A DNA stretch of 46,086 nt. Source: Opitutus sp. (lineage in GTDB: Bacteria > Verrucomicrobiota > Verrucomicrobiae > Opitutales > Opitutaceae). The translations under genes and the position numbers were made by a program. This document shows positions 33,830-42,880 of this stretch, piece after piece (position 1 is the first letter of the stretch; each line of letters opens with the position of its first letter). The notes beneath the pieces were generated by a model that made no database searches, was not told the DNA's origin, and was given only the letters and a program-made list of their open reading frames with translations. The stretch lies in NCBI GenBank assembly GCA_009695065.1, contig SIBR01000029.1:1-46086 (forward strand), read 5' to 3'.

Positions 33830-34936
33830 ATGACCACCCTCCATCGTCTGGTAAAAACGAGTGCCGTCGCGTTGAGCGTCTTCTCCGCCGACGCCGCCGA
33901 GCCGAAAGCCCGCCCCCATCTCGCCGTGCGCGGCATCTACGGCGGCGTGCCGACGGCACTCCTCGAAAAGGGCGTCGCGCTTTCCGACAGCGCGGTGAAC
34001 GCGATCTGGATGGGCTCCGGCAGCGTGACGAAGGAGAGCGTCGACCTGCTGCACGCCCAGGGATCGAAGGTTTTCGCCGAGTTCAACACCCTGCACGACG
34101 CCGGCTTCCTCAAGGAACACCCGGACGCCGCGCCCGTCGGCCCCGACGGCATCGTCTCGCCCGCGCCAGACGGCTGGCAGGGCGTGTGCCCCACCCACCC
34201 CGGTTATCGGAAAAATCGCATGGAGGCCTTCCGCCGCGTGCTCGCCACCTACGAGATCGACGGCATCTGGCTCGACTATCACCACAGCCACGCGAGTTGG
34301 GAACAGGCCGTGCCCAAGATGCCCGACACCTGTTTCTGCCCCAACTGCCTCGCGAAATTCCAAGCCGACACCGGCATCAAGCTGCCCGCGCGGCCCGTCG
34401 CCGAACTCTCGCAACAGCTCCTGGGCGAGGATCGGCCGCGCTGGGTGCAGTGGCGCTGCGACCTGCTCACCGACTGGGTCCGCGAATTTCGCGCCATCGT
34501 GGACGCGACGCGGCCGCAAGCCCTGCTCGGCACGTTTCACTGTCCGTGGAGCGACACGGACAACGGCGGCGCGCTCCGCGAAAAACTGGCGATCGATTTG
34601 AAAGCCCAGGCGCGCTACCTGGATGTGTTCAGTCCGATGCCCTACCACGCCCGATTCGGCCACGTGCAGGATCCCGCCTGGATCTCGCGCCAGACGCAGT
34701 GGCTCGGCCAGCACCTCGGCATCGAAGGCCGCCCGGGGGAACGCCTGCGCATCTGGCCCATCGTGCAGCTCGCGGACTGGGGCGAACCGGTGCCGCCCCG
34801 CCAGGTGGCCGAGGTGCTGGACCACGGCACGCGCCTGCCCGCGACGGGCGTCATGATCTTCGCCTGGCACCGCCTGCAGAAGCAGACGGAAAGCGTGCAG
34901 GAGATGGTGAAGTATTACCGCGCCGTGCGACCGTGA
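33830..34936 (+). CDS. Secreted glycosidase-like TIM-barrel protein
   Basis: A 368-residue exported protein (short signal peptide ending at ADAAEP). It resembles hypothetical glycosyl-hydrolase-like barrels: a family-typical strand and active-site region at EIDGIWLDYHHSH, followed by DTCFCPNCLAKFQADTGI, a cysteine-containing FCPNC signature I recall from GHL-type proteins, then VREFRAIVDATRP and DVFSPMPYHARFGH. IWPIVQLADWG and ATGVMIFAWHRL resemble late barrel strands. No published specificity can be assigned. It starts 22 bases after the MgtC/DUF4010 gene. The following 570 bases hold gene remnants. Confidence 0.75.
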   Translation: MTTLHRLVKTSAVALSVFSADAAEPKARPHLAVRGIYGGVPTALLEKGVALSDSAVNAIWMGSGSVTKESVDLLHAQGSKVFAEFNTLHDAGFLKEHPDAAPVGPDGIVSPAPDGWQGVCPTHPGYRKNRMEAFRRVLATYEIDGIWLDYHHSHASWEQAVPKMPDTCFCPNCLAKFQADTGIKLPARPVAELSQQLLGEDRPRWVQWRCDLLTDWVREFRAIVDATRPQALLGTFHCPWSDTDNGGALREKLAIDLKAQARYLDVFSPMPYHARFGHVQDPAWISRQTQWLGQHLGIEGRPGERLRIWPIVQLADWGEPVPPRQVAEVLDHGTRLPATGVMIFAWHRLQKQTESVQEMVKYYRAVRP

Positions 34937-35086
34937 GGTCGCGACGGCGTTCGGCCGGGTCGATCGATCGCGAAAGCGCGAAAGAGCGGAAGCAAGGAAT
35001 TCGTGCGCCGGCCCGATCTCCGCAGTCTGCTCAGATATCGATATATCCGGGATGATGGTCTCGCCGGTAATTACGTCTGTCGCGAA

Positions 35087-35236
35087 ATGAAACCAGCGCC
35101 CAACCAGTCACCAGAAGCGACGCGGGGAGCTCAAGTTTCGCCGGCGGTCGTCAGCGCCATCAAGGCGGGTCTCGGCAATCAATTTTTCCAATATGCGTGC
35201 GCACGCGCCGTGAGCCTGCGTCTCAGCGGTTCGTGA
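35087..35236 (+). pseudogene. Truncated GT11 alpha-1,2-fucosyltransferase remnant
   Basis: An ATG-started frame of 49 codons ends in SAIKAGLGNQFFQYACARAV followed by SLRL, the diagnostic N-terminus of glycosyltransferase family 11 (GGLGNQ-FQYA-GRALS-RL, the GDP-fucose enzyme's first strand and helix). The frame stops at 35236, where an intact enzyme would run on for about 250 residues. None of the later GT11 motifs is found downstream, so this is a 5' fragment of a lost gene. Confidence 0.75.
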
Positions 35237-35471
35237 AGCCCTCATCGCCGGGCAGGCGCGCGCCGATCGCGCCTATCTCGAGTCCTACCACACCGCCGGG
35301 TTTTTGATCGATGCGCACATCCTGTTCTTCAAAGCGCGTGTGGGTTATGGCGAAAAGGTCATTCCCCGACTCGCCCGCGCCATCAACGCCAACGACCGCA
35401 ACTTAGAGTTCGATCCGAAACGAAATATCTTCCCGGCTTCGTTCCCGGGCGCGCGAGTCGACGATCCGTAA
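35226..35471 (+). pseudogene. Unrecognised 3' gene fragment next to the GT11 remnant
   Basis: In the next frame from about 35226 to a TAA at 35471, 81 codons give a protein-like sequence (AYLESYHTAGFLIDAHILFF, KARVGYGEKVIPRLARAI, then FDPKRNIFPASFPGARVDDP) with no start codon and an in-frame stop just upstream. I do not recognise the family. It reads like the C-terminal end of a gene whose front has been deleted and joined to the GT11 fragment. Confidence 0.45.
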
Positions 35472-35507
35472 ACCATCCGGCCGAGCTCGCCCGTTTATTT
35501 CCCGCCG

Positions 35508-37199
35508 TCACTTCCCCTTTTTGGCGGGGACTTTCGGCAGGGCCTTGCGGGGGAGCATCTCGTCGCGCATCGCGGCGTTGTAGGCGAACACCGCCACCAC
35601 CGTCGCGTGCTGCACCATCTCGTCGCGCTGCACACGGTCGACCACGTCCATGTTCGAGTGGTGCGTGCGCGAATTGTACTCTAGGCGGTCCACCATGAAC
35701 TGGAAGCCCGGAAGCCCGACGTTGTCGAACGACGCATGGTCGGTCGACCCCACCGAGCGCGGCCCTAGCCCCACCACCCCGAGGTCGGCCAGCGGCTCCA
35801 TCCACTGCCGGAAGATCGACCGCACCGCGAGGTTGCCCTGCAGCCAGATGCCCCGCACCCGGCCCGTGCCGTTGTCCGAATTGAAGTAGGCCGCCACTTT
35901 AGCGTGCCGGGGCTTCAGCACCATCGTCGCCGGATCGCCGTAGTGCTCCTGCACGTAGGCGCGCGAGCCCACCATCCCCTGCTCCTCCCCGCCCCACAGC
36001 ACGACGCGCAGCGTGCGGCGCGGCTGCAGGCCGAGCACCTTGATGATGCGCAGCGCCTCCATCATCGCCGCGCAACCGGTCGCGTTGTCGGTCGCGCCGG
36101 TGGCCGCGGGCAGCGAGTCGAGGTGCGCCCCTAGGATGACCACCTGGTCCTTCAGCGCCGGGTCGGTGCCGGGGATCTCCGCGACCGTGTTGAAACCGTT
36201 GGGCGTCGTCTCGTCGTAAAACCGGGTCTCGATGGCGAGCTCGACTTTCACCGGCACGCCTTTCTCCAACACGCGCACCATCCGGTTGTAGTGCTCGACG
36301 GCGAGCGTCACGCTCGGCAGGCCGCTGCCGGCCTCGTCGGTGCGGGTGCCGCCGGCGCCGGGGAACACCGTGCCGCCATCCGTGCGCTGGTGGCGGGTCG
36401 CGAGGTCGCTGCCCACGGAGGTGTAGATGTTGTCCGGGCCGCGATCGAACAGGGCGACGACGCCCTCGCTCTTGAAAAAGGTGAGCATGCGGCTGCGCAG
36501 GGCCGGGGAAATAGCCGGGCTCGCGCCACCGCCGGGCGAGGCCGGGGCGACATTTGGCCGCGCCCGGGGCGGGACCGGGGTCTTTTCCGCCTCCTCCAGC
36601 TCGGCCGGGCCCATGCGCGCAACCACGACGCCCTCGAGCATCGGCACCGCGCGCTCCGGCTGCGTCAGCACGATCTTGCCCGCGAGCTTGCCCCGGAACT
36701 TCTGGAAATCCGCCTCGCTCCCGATCTGGACGCGGATGACCTCGGCCGTGACGGGGCCGTTGGTGCCGGGCGTCCACGAGTTGGGATAGCCGATGAGCGG
36801 CTGCACCTGCGGCTCGACCATATGCGCGCTGAAGCGCACGAGCGCCCAGCCCTTGCCAAAGGGAAACGACTCGCGGTGGGGGTTCGCGACCCCCCACTCC
36901 TTGAACTTCCGGATCGCCCAATCGCTCGCCTGCAGCAGGCCGGGCGTGCCCGTCAGGCGGGGCCCGTACACGTCGGCCAGCCAGCCGATGTGATCCATGA
37001 CTTGGGAGCGGTTCAGTCCCTCGTCGCGGATCTGCGCAATGGCAGCGTAGTCGAGCTTTTCCGGCACCTCGGCGGCGGTGGCGGACGCGCCGAACGACAC
37101 CGCGAACGCGGCCAGGGCGATCAAGGGACGCAGGAGACGCGCCGAGCGGACGGCGGTGGAGGTGGCGGGAAACGAGGCGGGGGAATTTTCGGCGGGCAT
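35508..37199 (-). CDS. M28-family metallopeptidase with PA domain, secreted
   Basis: A 563-residue exported zinc aminopeptidase. The ATG at 37199 avoids overlap with the upstream gene and precedes a signal segment (LLRPLIALAAFAVSFGASATAAE). Residues about 130-290 look like a protease-associated insertion. Zinc ligands of M28 are seen in order: GAHLDS (His), TDNATG (bridging Asp), GGEEQG (catalytic Glu and ligand Glu), NSDNGTG (Asp) and TDHASF (His). The insert contains a Pro/Gly-rich stretch near residues 225-250. It should remove N-terminal residues from peptides in the periplasm or outside. It lies 10 bases downstream of the two-domain hydrolase gene and is surely cotranscribed with it. Confidence 0.93.
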   Translation of the reverse strand: MPAENSPASFPATSTAVRSARLLRPLIALAAFAVSFGASATAAEVPEKLDYAAIAQIRDEGLNRSQVMDHIGWLADVYGPRLTGTPGLLQASDWAIRKFKEWGVANPHRESFPFGKGWALVRFSAHMVEPQVQPLIGYPNSWTPGTNGPVTAEVIRVQIGSEADFQKFRGKLAGKIVLTQPERAVPMLEGVVVARMGPAELEEAEKTPVPPRARPNVAPASPGGGASPAISPALRSRMLTFFKSEGVVALFDRGPDNIYTSVGSDLATRHQRTDGGTVFPGAGGTRTDEAGSGLPSVTLAVEHYNRMVRVLEKGVPVKVELAIETRFYDETTPNGFNTVAEIPGTDPALKDQVVILGAHLDSLPAATGATDNATGCAAMMEALRIIKVLGLQPRRTLRVVLWGGEEQGMVGSRAYVQEHYGDPATMVLKPRHAKVAAYFNSDNGTGRVRGIWLQGNLAVRSIFRQWMEPLADLGVVGLGPRSVGSTDHASFDNVGLPGFQFMVDRLEYNSRTHHSNMDVVDRVQRDEMVQHATVVAVFAYNAAMRDEMLPRKALPKVPAKKGK

Positions 37200-37209
37200 A
37201 CGGGCAAAA

Positions 37210-39390
37210 TCAGTTTTTCCGGTCGAGGGCGGCAACGCCAGTGGCGGTGGCGGGCGAGGCATCGAGCGCCAGCTCGGGGCCGACGGTCACCTTGGTTTTC
37301 GCGGCGCTGGCGAGTTGGATCAAGTCGGGCAGATCGTAATGCCGCAACACACCGTGGATGGTGTTCACCCACTGGTTTTGCAGCGCGGTGCCCCGGACCA
37401 CCTCTTCCCACGAGGCGATCATCCCGCGCAGCGCGACGGTGCGGAAATCGCCGGGCTGGAGCGCGGCCGCGTGCAGGGCCGGAATCGCCGCTTCGCCGGT
37501 GGCCACCACGTGCAGCTCGGTGGGCTTGCCCCCGGCGGGGCTGAAGTCCTGGAGGAATCGGGTCCACGCGGCGACATCCTCCACCCGCATGGCGACGTAA
37601 TTACGGCCGAGGAGGAAGGCCAGGAAGATTTCCTGGTCGCCCCACCCGAAATAGCCGCGGCCGTAGTTGACCTTGTCGTGGCCGGTCTCGGTCTCGCCGA
37701 TGCCGCGCAATTCGGCGGCGAGCACGATCTGCCCCTGCCGCACGAGCGCATCGATGGGACCGCCGGGGGCCGCATCCTTGGCCATGCTCACGCCGTGGAG
37801 ATAAAGCGTGGCGACGCCGGTGGGTTTCGCGGGCACGAAGGCAAGCGCCGGCACGCGAACGCCGATCGCCGAGGTGAGGACGAGTTTGCGAATGGACACG
37901 CCCCCGCGCTCGATGCGGCCCACTTCCTGCACCGGCGACGCGCCGGCCGCCGGGGTGCCCGCCCCGATGGCGGTGCGCACCAGCCGGCGCTGCTCGTCGG
38001 GCGAGGCGTTGCGCCACGCGGCGGCGCGTTTTTTTTTCAATGCCGCCGCGGTGTCGGCGTTGATTTGAAACACGGTGCGCTCGCCGGGGTTCAGCAGCAC
38101 CTGGCCCTTGGGCGTGCAGGTGAGCTGGTCCTGCGTCCAGTCGGGCTTGTCGAGGTCGCGCAGCTGCGTGTCGGTGATCGCGTCGGGCAGGGAGTCGAAC
38201 TCGCGGATCAGCTTGTCGCCCCCGATCAACCAGCGATGCATCCAGCGGGCGGTCGCCTCCCGCATCTGGACACTGTAGCCGTGGGGTGCATCGGGCGTGC
38301 TGATCTCGACGCTCTCGGAGCGGCCGAGGCGCGAGTAAACGCGCTTCGCATCGACGAAGACCTCCCACGTGCCGCGAATGTCGAAAGTGGCGTCACGGGT
38401 GCCGGCGAAGATCAGCGTCGGTTTCGGGGCCCGCATCGTGACGTAGTCGGCCTCGTCGAAGCCGACCGCGAGCTGCCCGAAGATGTTTTGTTCGCCGTCC
38501 TGCGCGCCGCGCAGATCGATCAACCGGCGGTAGGTCGTGAGGAAACAGCCGGGCGCGGCCGCGACGATCCGGTCATCCAACGCCATCAGGTACGAGGTGA
38601 GCGTGCCCCCGCCGGAACTGCCCGCGCAGCCGATCTTGTCGCCGCGGATGTCCGGCCGGCTTTGCAGGTAGTCGATCGCGCGCATGCCATCCCAGACCCG
38701 GAGCTGCGCGACGTTCCCCCCGAGCAACGTGCTGCCGAGGCCGATGAAGGTGTGCTCGGTGGTGCACAGGTAGCGGATGTTGGGATGCGGCTGGGCGTGG
38801 GACTTGGCGTCCTCGAAGTGGGTGCGTTGCTTCGCGAGGTCGAGGATCTGGTAGCGTTCGCCCTGACTGATGGGATCGTAACACATCGCGGCCATGCCGT
38901 TGCGCGCGAGGAGCGCGCAAAGGCGCTGATACATGTAGAACGCCTTGCCGTCGTGGCTGTGCCCGCAGGGAATGATCACGGCCGGCCACGGTCCCCCCGC
39001 CTCGGGCAGGTAGAGATTTGCGGTGACATGCAACCCGGGTTGGCTCTCGAAAATGATTTTTTCGACGCGATAGCCCCTGCCCTGCAGGGTGCCGACGATC
39101 TGCGGATTCAGCGGCGTGCGTTCCGGGAAGCCGCCGAGCTTGTCGAGCAGGTAGGCGCGCCGCTCGGCCTGCCAGGCGCGGACCCCCGACTCGGTCTTGA
39201 TCATTTTCTCGAACGCCGAGGCGCGCCGCTCGGTCTCCCGGTAGAGTTCGCTCTTCAGCCAGAGTTCCAGCTGTTTGGCGGCGGACGTGCCGTCGGCCCC
39301 GACCTTGAGCACGTTGAGATCTTCAGCGGCGAGGACGGATGACGCGGCGAGGACACTCGCGAGCACGATCGAGAAAAGGGGATGTTTCAC
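37210..39390 (-). CDS. Two-domain alpha/beta hydrolase (acetyl-xylan-esterase-like), secreted
   Basis: A 726-residue exported protein. No ATG fits; the start is taken as the GTG at 39390 because the next residues form a signal peptide (KHPLFSIVLASVLAASSVLAAED). The N-terminal hydrolase domain (about 105-400) has VIIPCGHSHDGKAFY, AMCYDPISQGERYQ, the nucleophile elbow GSSGG with Ser259, and TRDATFD and PDAPHGYS for the acid and histidine. A second alpha/beta-hydrolase domain follows (about 530-726: LYLHGVSM, ELRGIGETE), but its elbow position reads ATGEAAI, with no serine, so it is probably non-catalytic. Related to acetyl-xylan esterases and dienelactone hydrolases. Cotranscribed with the M28 peptidase gene. 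Confidence 0.82.
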   Translation of the reverse strand: MKHPLFSIVLASVLAASSVLAAEDLNVLKVGADGTSAAKQLELWLKSELYRETERRASAFEKMIKTESGVRAWQAERRAYLLDKLGGFPERTPLNPQIVGTLQGRGYRVEKIIFESQPGLHVTANLYLPEAGGPWPAVIIPCGHSHDGKAFYMYQRLCALLARNGMAAMCYDPISQGERYQILDLAKQRTHFEDAKSHAQPHPNIRYLCTTEHTFIGLGSTLLGGNVAQLRVWDGMRAIDYLQSRPDIRGDKIGCAGSSGGGTLTSYLMALDDRIVAAAPGCFLTTYRRLIDLRGAQDGEQNIFGQLAVGFDEADYVTMRAPKPTLIFAGTRDATFDIRGTWEVFVDAKRVYSRLGRSESVEISTPDAPHGYSVQMREATARWMHRWLIGGDKLIREFDSLPDAITDTQLRDLDKPDWTQDQLTCTPKGQVLLNPGERTVFQINADTAAALKKKRAAAWRNASPDEQRRLVRTAIGAGTPAAGASPVQEVGRIERGGVSIRKLVLTSAIGVRVPALAFVPAKPTGVATLYLHGVSMAKDAAPGGPIDALVRQGQIVLAAELRGIGETETGHDKVNYGRGYFGWGDQEIFLAFLLGRNYVAMRVEDVAAWTRFLQDFSPAGGKPTELHVVATGEAAIPALHAAALQPGDFRTVALRGMIASWEEVVRGTALQNQWVNTIHGVLRHYDLPDLIQLASAAKTKVTVGPELALDASPATATGVAALDRKN

Positions 39391-39508
39391 GGGGTAAAAA
39401 ACGGGGCAGGGCGAGGCCAACGGGAGGGGCGGGGCGCAAACCGGGGGCAGGCGGTGGCAAGACTTGGACACCGACGTTCGAAAATCCAGCTCAGTTCCCT
39501 CGGGGCCC

Positions 39509-39540
39509 GTGCCCGTGGCGATAAGCTTCGGCACGGGCAC
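39509..39540. repeat. Nine-pair inverted repeat between TonB receptor and hydrolase genes
   Basis: GTGCCCGTG (39509-39517) and CACGGGCAC (39532-39540) are exact inverse copies around a 14-base loop. It lies 20 bases before the stronger hairpin at 39560-39588 in the same gap. Role unknown; possibly a leader structure of the hydrolase-peptidase operon or a 3' structure of the receptor mRNA. Confidence 0.5.
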
Positions 39541-39559
39541 GCCGGCTTCATTCAAAGCA

Positions 39560-39588
39560 GAAGGCCCGCAAATTTCTTGCGGGCCTTC
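39560..39588 (-). terminator. Strong hairpin after the TonB receptor gene
   Basis: GAAGGCCCGCAA (39560-39571) pairs perfectly with TTGCGGGCCTTC (39577-39588) across a five-base loop, 60 bases beyond the receptor stop codon. The minus-strand sequence after it is TGCTTTGAATG, only weakly T-rich. The A-rich and T-rich foot of the stem and the loop make this look like an intrinsic terminator for the receptor gene. Confidence 0.65.
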
Positions 39589-39647
39589 GTTGTTATCGGG
39601 AGGCGAGGGATCGACCTACGCCTTCCGAGAAACTGTCCATCGCATCC

Positions 39648-42600
39648 TCAGAACCGTCCGCTGATCCCAGTCGTGATTGTTATGTAATTTTGCACGTAAC
39701 TCTGAAACCGTTCTGGTTGGTAAGTATAATATTCCTGAGGTGCTTTGAATATATTACCAATATCAAAAGTGAAACTTAATGTTTTGCTGATTTGCTGAGA
39801 GATGCCGAAGTCCACCGTTGAACGGGAGAATCGATAAACGTTTAAGCCGGCATTAGTGGCACTGAAGCTAGTAATATAATTGCTGTGATAATTAACGAGT
39901 ACACGGGCCCTAAAACCGCGGTGATTCCATGTTATCATCGCATTCGACACCTTCGGGATAAAGCTAGGAACTTCGTTGGACTTACGCGAAATACCGGTCC
40001 CGAGACCAAAGTCGCCTTCGGTTTCTATTTGAGTATAATTTACCATGGCTCCCAGTCCTTTCAACAACCCAGGCAAAAAGACGAATTGTTGCTGGTAACT
40101 GAATTCCCATCCTGCAACCGATGCAGTGCCGGCATTCTTGGTAGTCAGCAGTCGGTACCCGCCGTACTCACCATTGAAGCCGTTAGTGTTACCGGTCGCC
40201 ACAATACCGTTGTCCAATCCGCTTACGATGTAGTCCGTGATTTTTTTCGAGAACCAACCGGCGCTAATGGTCCCCATCGGTTCGAAATAATACTCCAACG
40301 TCGCGTCCCAGTTGGTGGCCATCTGGGGCAGCAGCGCGGGATTGTTGACCGTTACCGTCTGCAAGGTCTCGTTGGCCGACTCGCCGGGCATCAAGTTGCC
40401 CGGTGCCGCCCGGCCAAAGCCGGTCGACCAACTTAAGCGCGCCTTAAGGTTCGGTGTGATATCGTGGTTCAGGTGGACGCTGGGGAAGGCCTTGGTGTAG
40501 CTCCCGGTCAAATTACGTTTGAAACCTTCGTAGTCTCGCCGGGCAGATCCGAGTGGATCAGCGACCTGTTGGGCCACGGTGGAAGCGGCGGACCCCTTCG
40601 TTTTCACCCAACCGTAGCTCTCGGTCTCGGTCTTTTCTTGGCGCACGCCGGCGAGGAAGCCGGTTCGCTTGAGCCAGCCTTCGGAACCAAATTTACCTTT
40701 GAACATACCGTAAGCGGCGGTGATCGTCTCGATCACACCACGATTACCCGTGTAGCCGTTTTGGTGGAAGAAGTACATGTCCTCGGACCAGAGCGCGGGA
40801 TTGGTCGGAGCGCGGCCGGTCATGAATTCCGAAACCTGCCAGACCGGCATAGTCATGCCCGCTGCAAAGGTGTTACCACCCCCTTTATAAAGTTGGATCG
40901 TTGGATTCGTTGGAAGGGCCGAGGTGCCACGGTAGTCCCAACGGCGGCTGAAATTCTGGGTATCGATTGCCAGTTCGCGCCAGGTAAAGCCGGTCTTGAA
41001 CGTGATCAGTGTCTTGGTGGGCAGATTATAAATCAGGTCGGCAGTGAAGTGCTTGTTGTACTGATCCAGATTCTGCGGGCTGGCGGCGAGGCCCCCGACG
41101 ATCGGGCGGTAGTTATTGGGATCCGCGATGCTCGGACCGGCGGTTTGCGTGAAAATGGGGTAAGGGTTCGATGAACTAGAGGGTTTGATGGTCCATCCGA
41201 CATTCGCTATGCGCTGCGTAAGACCGTATTGACCACCCGTCGCGCCGCCATTGGTCATGCCAGTCTTCAGGTTATTCCGGCTGTAGCCGGTGTTGTAATC
41301 GAGCTTGATCGGGCCCCAAGTATGATCAGCCGCAAATGAAGCGAGCCACTGCCGGACAATGTAGCTGTTCGGTCCGGTGTTGCCAACGTCGACCGCCGTC
41401 GTGTTGGTCGTGTTCGACAGATAGTTGGCCGTGGTCAGGGGACGCACGGAGGTCATGGTCGCCGTCCAGCCGGGGTTGATGCCCGTCGCGATGGAAGTAT
41501 CGCTTGGAACGGAGGTGGCATTGCCCGTGTAAGCGCGCATCGTGTAGCCTCGCCGCATCCGTTCGATGTTATGGTTAAAAAGAGTTGTAACCACGAACCT
41601 TGAAGTATCGGAAAGCCGATACTCGGTCTTTATGTTCGCGCTGCGCTGCATGCGATTATTGAAATTATTATTATACGAATAGTTCCAGACATAGGGTGCA
41701 GCTGCCGTTGTCGCTTGGTAATCATTTGTTACCTGGATGCCGCCGATAACGTTCTCGCTATAAAAAATATTTGCCTGCACTCCAAAATTTTTCTGACCGC
41801 CCAGAATGTCAAAGTGTTCTTTGTAGGAGAACGTAAACAGGCCATGATAACGATGAGCCTCGCGGAGCGGAATCTGTTCGGTGACAGGCAGGGCGGCGCG
41901 AAGGTTCGAACTGAATGAAATCGATCGCTTTTCCTTTAGGTCTAAAGTCGATCGGCTTTTCAAGTTAAGCGCGCCACCGATCGAATCGGCGCTGGCGTCG
42001 GGGGTCAGGCCCTTGATCAGTTCCACCTGCTCATACAAAGAGCTCGAAAGACTGTGTAGTTCCAATGCCCGATTGGTGCCGATGCTGGGCATGCGCTGCC
42101 CATCCATTGTCACGGTGTTGAGCCCAGGGGGCATGCCTCGAATAATAACCGCATAATTAAGACCCTCCGGGTGGGAAACGGGGGCTACGCCAGGCAGCCG
42201 TATGAAAACCTCTCCCACACTTGCATTCGGCAGGACGCCGTAGGAATCCATCGCGACGACGTTCTTCACGTTCTCCGCGTTGCGCTGCATCGTGAGCGCC
42301 AAGGCGTTGCCCTCGCGTTCGCCGGTGACCTTGAAGGCATCCAGTTGGTAGATGCCGGAGTTCAGTTCGAACTCGCGGGCTATACGCTCGCCCGCCGCGA
42401 GCACTATCGAGGATTTGAGCACATCAAGGCCAATGTAACTAATCGTTAATTCGTATGTTCCCGCCGGCAAACTCCCAAAAACGAAGCGACCGGCATTATC
42501 GGATAGGATCGAAAGTCCGAGTTGGGGTATCGTAACGTTGGCTCCTTCCAAGGCTTTTCTAGTCGCGGCGTTTCTCGCAAGGCCGATGATGGTGCCGGTG

Positions 42601-42707
42601 CTTCGGGCGGTGGATGTGGCCGAGGCGGCGGATTGGGCGATCGAAGCGGGCGCCATCTGGAGGGCCGCGCAGGTCGTGAGTCCGATTATGAGGCGCAATG
42701 ATTTCAT
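39648..42707 (-). CDS. TonB-dependent receptor (Xanthomonas/Caulobacter type) with carboxypeptidase-like N-domain
   Basis: A 1019-residue outer-membrane receptor that imports a ligand using TonB and the proton gradient. It has a signal peptide (MKSLRLIIGLTTCAALQMAP), a carboxypeptidase-regulatory-like beta domain at about 38-118 (GTIIGLARNAATRKALEGAN, AGRFVFGSLPAGTYELTISY), then a plug from about 125 (NAENVKNVVAMDSYGVLPNA, SVGEVFIRLPGV, VIIRGMPPGLNTVTMDGQRM, PDASADSIGGALNL) and a barrel ending in the aromatic GISGRF. The plug motifs match the TonB-Xanth-Caul group (TIGR01782), often tied to uptake of plant or algal oligosaccharides. The DNA is visibly more AT-rich than its surroundings. The gene is divergent from an amidase gene. 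Confidence 0.95.
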   Translation of the reverse strand: MKSLRLIIGLTTCAALQMAPASIAQSAASATSTARSTGTIIGLARNAATRKALEGANVTIPQLGLSILSDNAGRFVFGSLPAGTYELTISYIGLDVLKSSIVLAAGERIAREFELNSGIYQLDAFKVTGEREGNALALTMQRNAENVKNVVAMDSYGVLPNASVGEVFIRLPGVAPVSHPEGLNYAVIIRGMPPGLNTVTMDGQRMPSIGTNRALELHSLSSSLYEQVELIKGLTPDASADSIGGALNLKSRSTLDLKEKRSISFSSNLRAALPVTEQIPLREAHRYHGLFTFSYKEHFDILGGQKNFGVQANIFYSENVIGGIQVTNDYQATTAAAPYVWNYSYNNNFNNRMQRSANIKTEYRLSDTSRFVVTTLFNHNIERMRRGYTMRAYTGNATSVPSDTSIATGINPGWTATMTSVRPLTTANYLSNTTNTTAVDVGNTGPNSYIVRQWLASFAADHTWGPIKLDYNTGYSRNNLKTGMTNGGATGGQYGLTQRIANVGWTIKPSSSSNPYPIFTQTAGPSIADPNNYRPIVGGLAASPQNLDQYNKHFTADLIYNLPTKTLITFKTGFTWRELAIDTQNFSRRWDYRGTSALPTNPTIQLYKGGGNTFAAGMTMPVWQVSEFMTGRAPTNPALWSEDMYFFHQNGYTGNRGVIETITAAYGMFKGKFGSEGWLKRTGFLAGVRQEKTETESYGWVKTKGSAASTVAQQVADPLGSARRDYEGFKRNLTGSYTKAFPSVHLNHDITPNLKARLSWSTGFGRAAPGNLMPGESANETLQTVTVNNPALLPQMATNWDATLEYYFEPMGTISAGWFSKKITDYIVSGLDNGIVATGNTNGFNGEYGGYRLLTTKNAGTASVAGWEFSYQQQFVFLPGLLKGLGAMVNYTQIETEGDFGLGTGISRKSNEVPSFIPKVSNAMITWNHRGFRARVLVNYHSNYITSFSATNAGLNVYRFSRSTVDFGISQQISKTLSFTFDIGNIFKAPQEYYTYQPERFQSYVQNYITITTGISGRF

Positions 42708-42742
42708 GGTCTTTGTCTTTGTTAGGGTGGGTTTAGTGGTAA

Positions 42743-42770
42743 AAGCTGTGCTCGATATCGAGCGCAGCTT
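42743..42770 (-). promoter_or_regulatory. 28-bp palindrome in the TonB receptor leader, operator-like
   Basis: A 28-base palindrome with a perfect 14-base core GCTCGATATCGAGC and one T-G mismatch outside the core lies 36-63 bases upstream of the receptor start codon. GTTAGGGTG occurs as a direct repeat on either side of it (42721-42729 and 42785-42793). The size and symmetry suit a dimeric repressor such as a LacI- or GntR-type protein, or a cruciform or RNA hairpin in the leader. No regulator gene is encoded beside it. Confidence 0.6.
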
Positions 42771-42880
42771 GAGGTTTGGGTGAAGTTAGGGTGAAAAGCT
42801 CACGCCCAGTCGGGGGTGTAGGTTTGGATGCGGATGAAAGTTAGAGCCCTTATTTAGGATGATTCTTGCGCCACCTGAAT

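Noticed and set aside
35035..35044. ATATCGATAT palindrome in the remnant region
   Set aside because: A ten-base palindrome in low-complexity DNA is not significant on its own, and no gene depends on it.
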